Position numbers and translations under genes: made by a program. The notes beneath the pieces were generated by a model that made no database searches, had not been told where the DNA came from, and worked only from the letters and a program-made list of their open reading frames with translations. From positions 14,333,478 through 14,397,477 of the forward strand of contig JAGGNK010006559.1 of the NCBI GenBank assembly GCA_017590115.1: 64,000 nucleotides of DNA. Direction: 5' to 3'. Origin of the DNA: Montifringilla adamsi. Its lineage: Eukaryota > Chordata > Aves > Passeriformes > Passeridae. Numbering within the stretch: position 1 is the stretch's first letter; each line of letters begins with the position of its first letter. Shown in pieces: positions 63,001 through 64,000 of the stretch.

Positions 63001-64000
63001 CATGCACAAAGCAGCTGTGCTACTTTTGTTATTCATATTTACATATGTCAGGAATTTTGGTCCCACCTAAATCAGCTTGTAGCTCTGGGCTTTAATTACC
63101 AACATGTCCGAAATATTTTGAGTGCTTCTGGACAATAGCTATAGGTGCTTAGAGACAATGGTGCATGGTGCCAGAAGCCTTGTTCTGTAAAAGGGAATCT
63201 AGCTGGGTTTTAATGAGTGTCACAGGGAATTAGGCTCACTCAAACAATCTAACAAATTCATTTATATTGACATCTTCATTTATAGCTTCTCTATATATTT
63301 AACAAAGGAATATTGGTGATAAAATAATGATAGAAAAACACAGGACTTGCATTAAACTATTGTGACTAATGTACATAAATCAGGAACTGAAGTAATGAGA
63401 CCAAAGTCAGCTTCCTCCAGATCATGTCAAACCTTGACCACAGTAATGAGGAGGTTCAAATTGCACAAATGTGGAGGAGCAGTAGCGTGAATAACTCCAG
63501 CTGCATATCCTAGTGCATTTTCTTTCCACTTACACATGAAGCTCTTCCCTGTGAAGGATCAGGCCAGTGCTACCAGAAAATCAGCAACCCTTTCCTGGTA
63601 CCCAGTGCTGTTCACATCTCTGCTTTGCTTCCCTTGTGCTTGTCATCCATTTCTGCTTTCTGAAAATGGGTATTTCTAGGGCATGAACAGTCCCTGGCCT
63701 GGCTGCCTGCATGGGTACAGGGCCAGCACAGAGCATCCACACTGCAGCTACCAGCAGCAGGCATGCTTCTGCTCTGCTTGGGGAGCTGTGCTCTCATAAA
63801 AATCATAGCTCTCAGAAAAACATCTCACACAAGGTGACAGATACCTTGCTTATAGACTGACACACTATCTGAACAAAAATATATTTATTTAGCCTATCTT
63901 GCACTTTAGTTTGATGTACTGCAACATCCCAGCATGGTTTTTTGGCTTCAGTTGATAATTGTGCTAATTTTTCCATCTAAATTAAGCTATGTAATGCTTA
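57091..64000. other. Gene-free right end of the window
   Basis: No gene is recognised. It contains an A28 tract (60559-60586). Two open frames deserve a glance, minus 61908-62153 and plus 62476-62973, but neither matches a family that I know. Confidence 0.55.
60559..60586 (+). repeat. Poly-A tract (28)
   Basis: Twenty-eight uninterrupted A residues follow TTTAAAGG. It is the longest homopolymer in the window. I see no recognised retrocopy upstream and no clear target-site duplication, so I class it as a simple repeat. Confidence 0.92.

Noticed and set aside
20600..64000. CMAH or CARMIL1 exons, expected near RIPOR2 in mammals
   Set aside because: I looked for their characteristic residues on both strands and saw none. 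CMAH is generally regarded as absent from birds, and CARMIL1 probably lies beyond the right edge.
1..64000. CRISPR arrays, operons, tRNA or rRNA genes
   Set aside because: No spaced direct repeats, cloverleaf-like gene or ribosomal sequence was seen, and the DNA is vertebrate nuclear in character.

Overview
The window reads as nuclear DNA of a bird, probably a songbird. It is gene-poor and AT-leaning, with truncated CR1 LINEs in both orientations, one solo retroviral LTR, no SINE-like swarms, and a sharp CpG island. All of the coding sequence I can support belongs to one gene on the minus strand, RIPOR2 (FAM65B), a RhoA-binding regulator of cell polarity. The window holds the 5' end of this gene. 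The rest of the gene lies beyond the left edge.

Right to left along the transcript, the layout is as follows. A putative alternative coding first exon lies at 37461-37521, at the end of a longer open frame. A CpG-island promoter lies at about 19680-20600, with a likely 5'-UTR exon ending at 20351. Three firm exons follow: 2252-2378 (with the conventional start ATG at 2350-2352), 944-1099 and 231-309. These three join without frame breaks into the family's conserved N-terminus, from the RSQSF motif through the start of the helical Rho-binding region. The intron after the first coding exon has a GC donor (GCAAGT) instead of GT. The upstream exon at 37.5 kb splices in frame through the nominal 5' UTR of the ATG exon, which predicts a longer isoform with an acidic N-terminus.

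The rest is intron or upstream sequence. CR1 pieces lie at about 12330-12955 (+), 16416-16692 (+), 32460-33394 (+), 34500-35500 (+, old), 35946-36120 (-), 42540-43250 (+, old) and 56275-57090 (-). A solo LTR with a polyadenylation signal lies at 26307-26968 (+). From about 38 kb to 64 kb I see no recognisable gene, only repeats and unique sequence.

No bacterial-type operon, CRISPR array or new defence-like system is present. The most interesting leads are the two-promoter architecture of RIPOR2, the in-frame upstream exon, a predicted overlapping upstream ORF on the CpG-island transcript, and an AT-rich block set inside the CpG island. Calls rest on reading the sequence and on knowledge of the families; no alignment was run.
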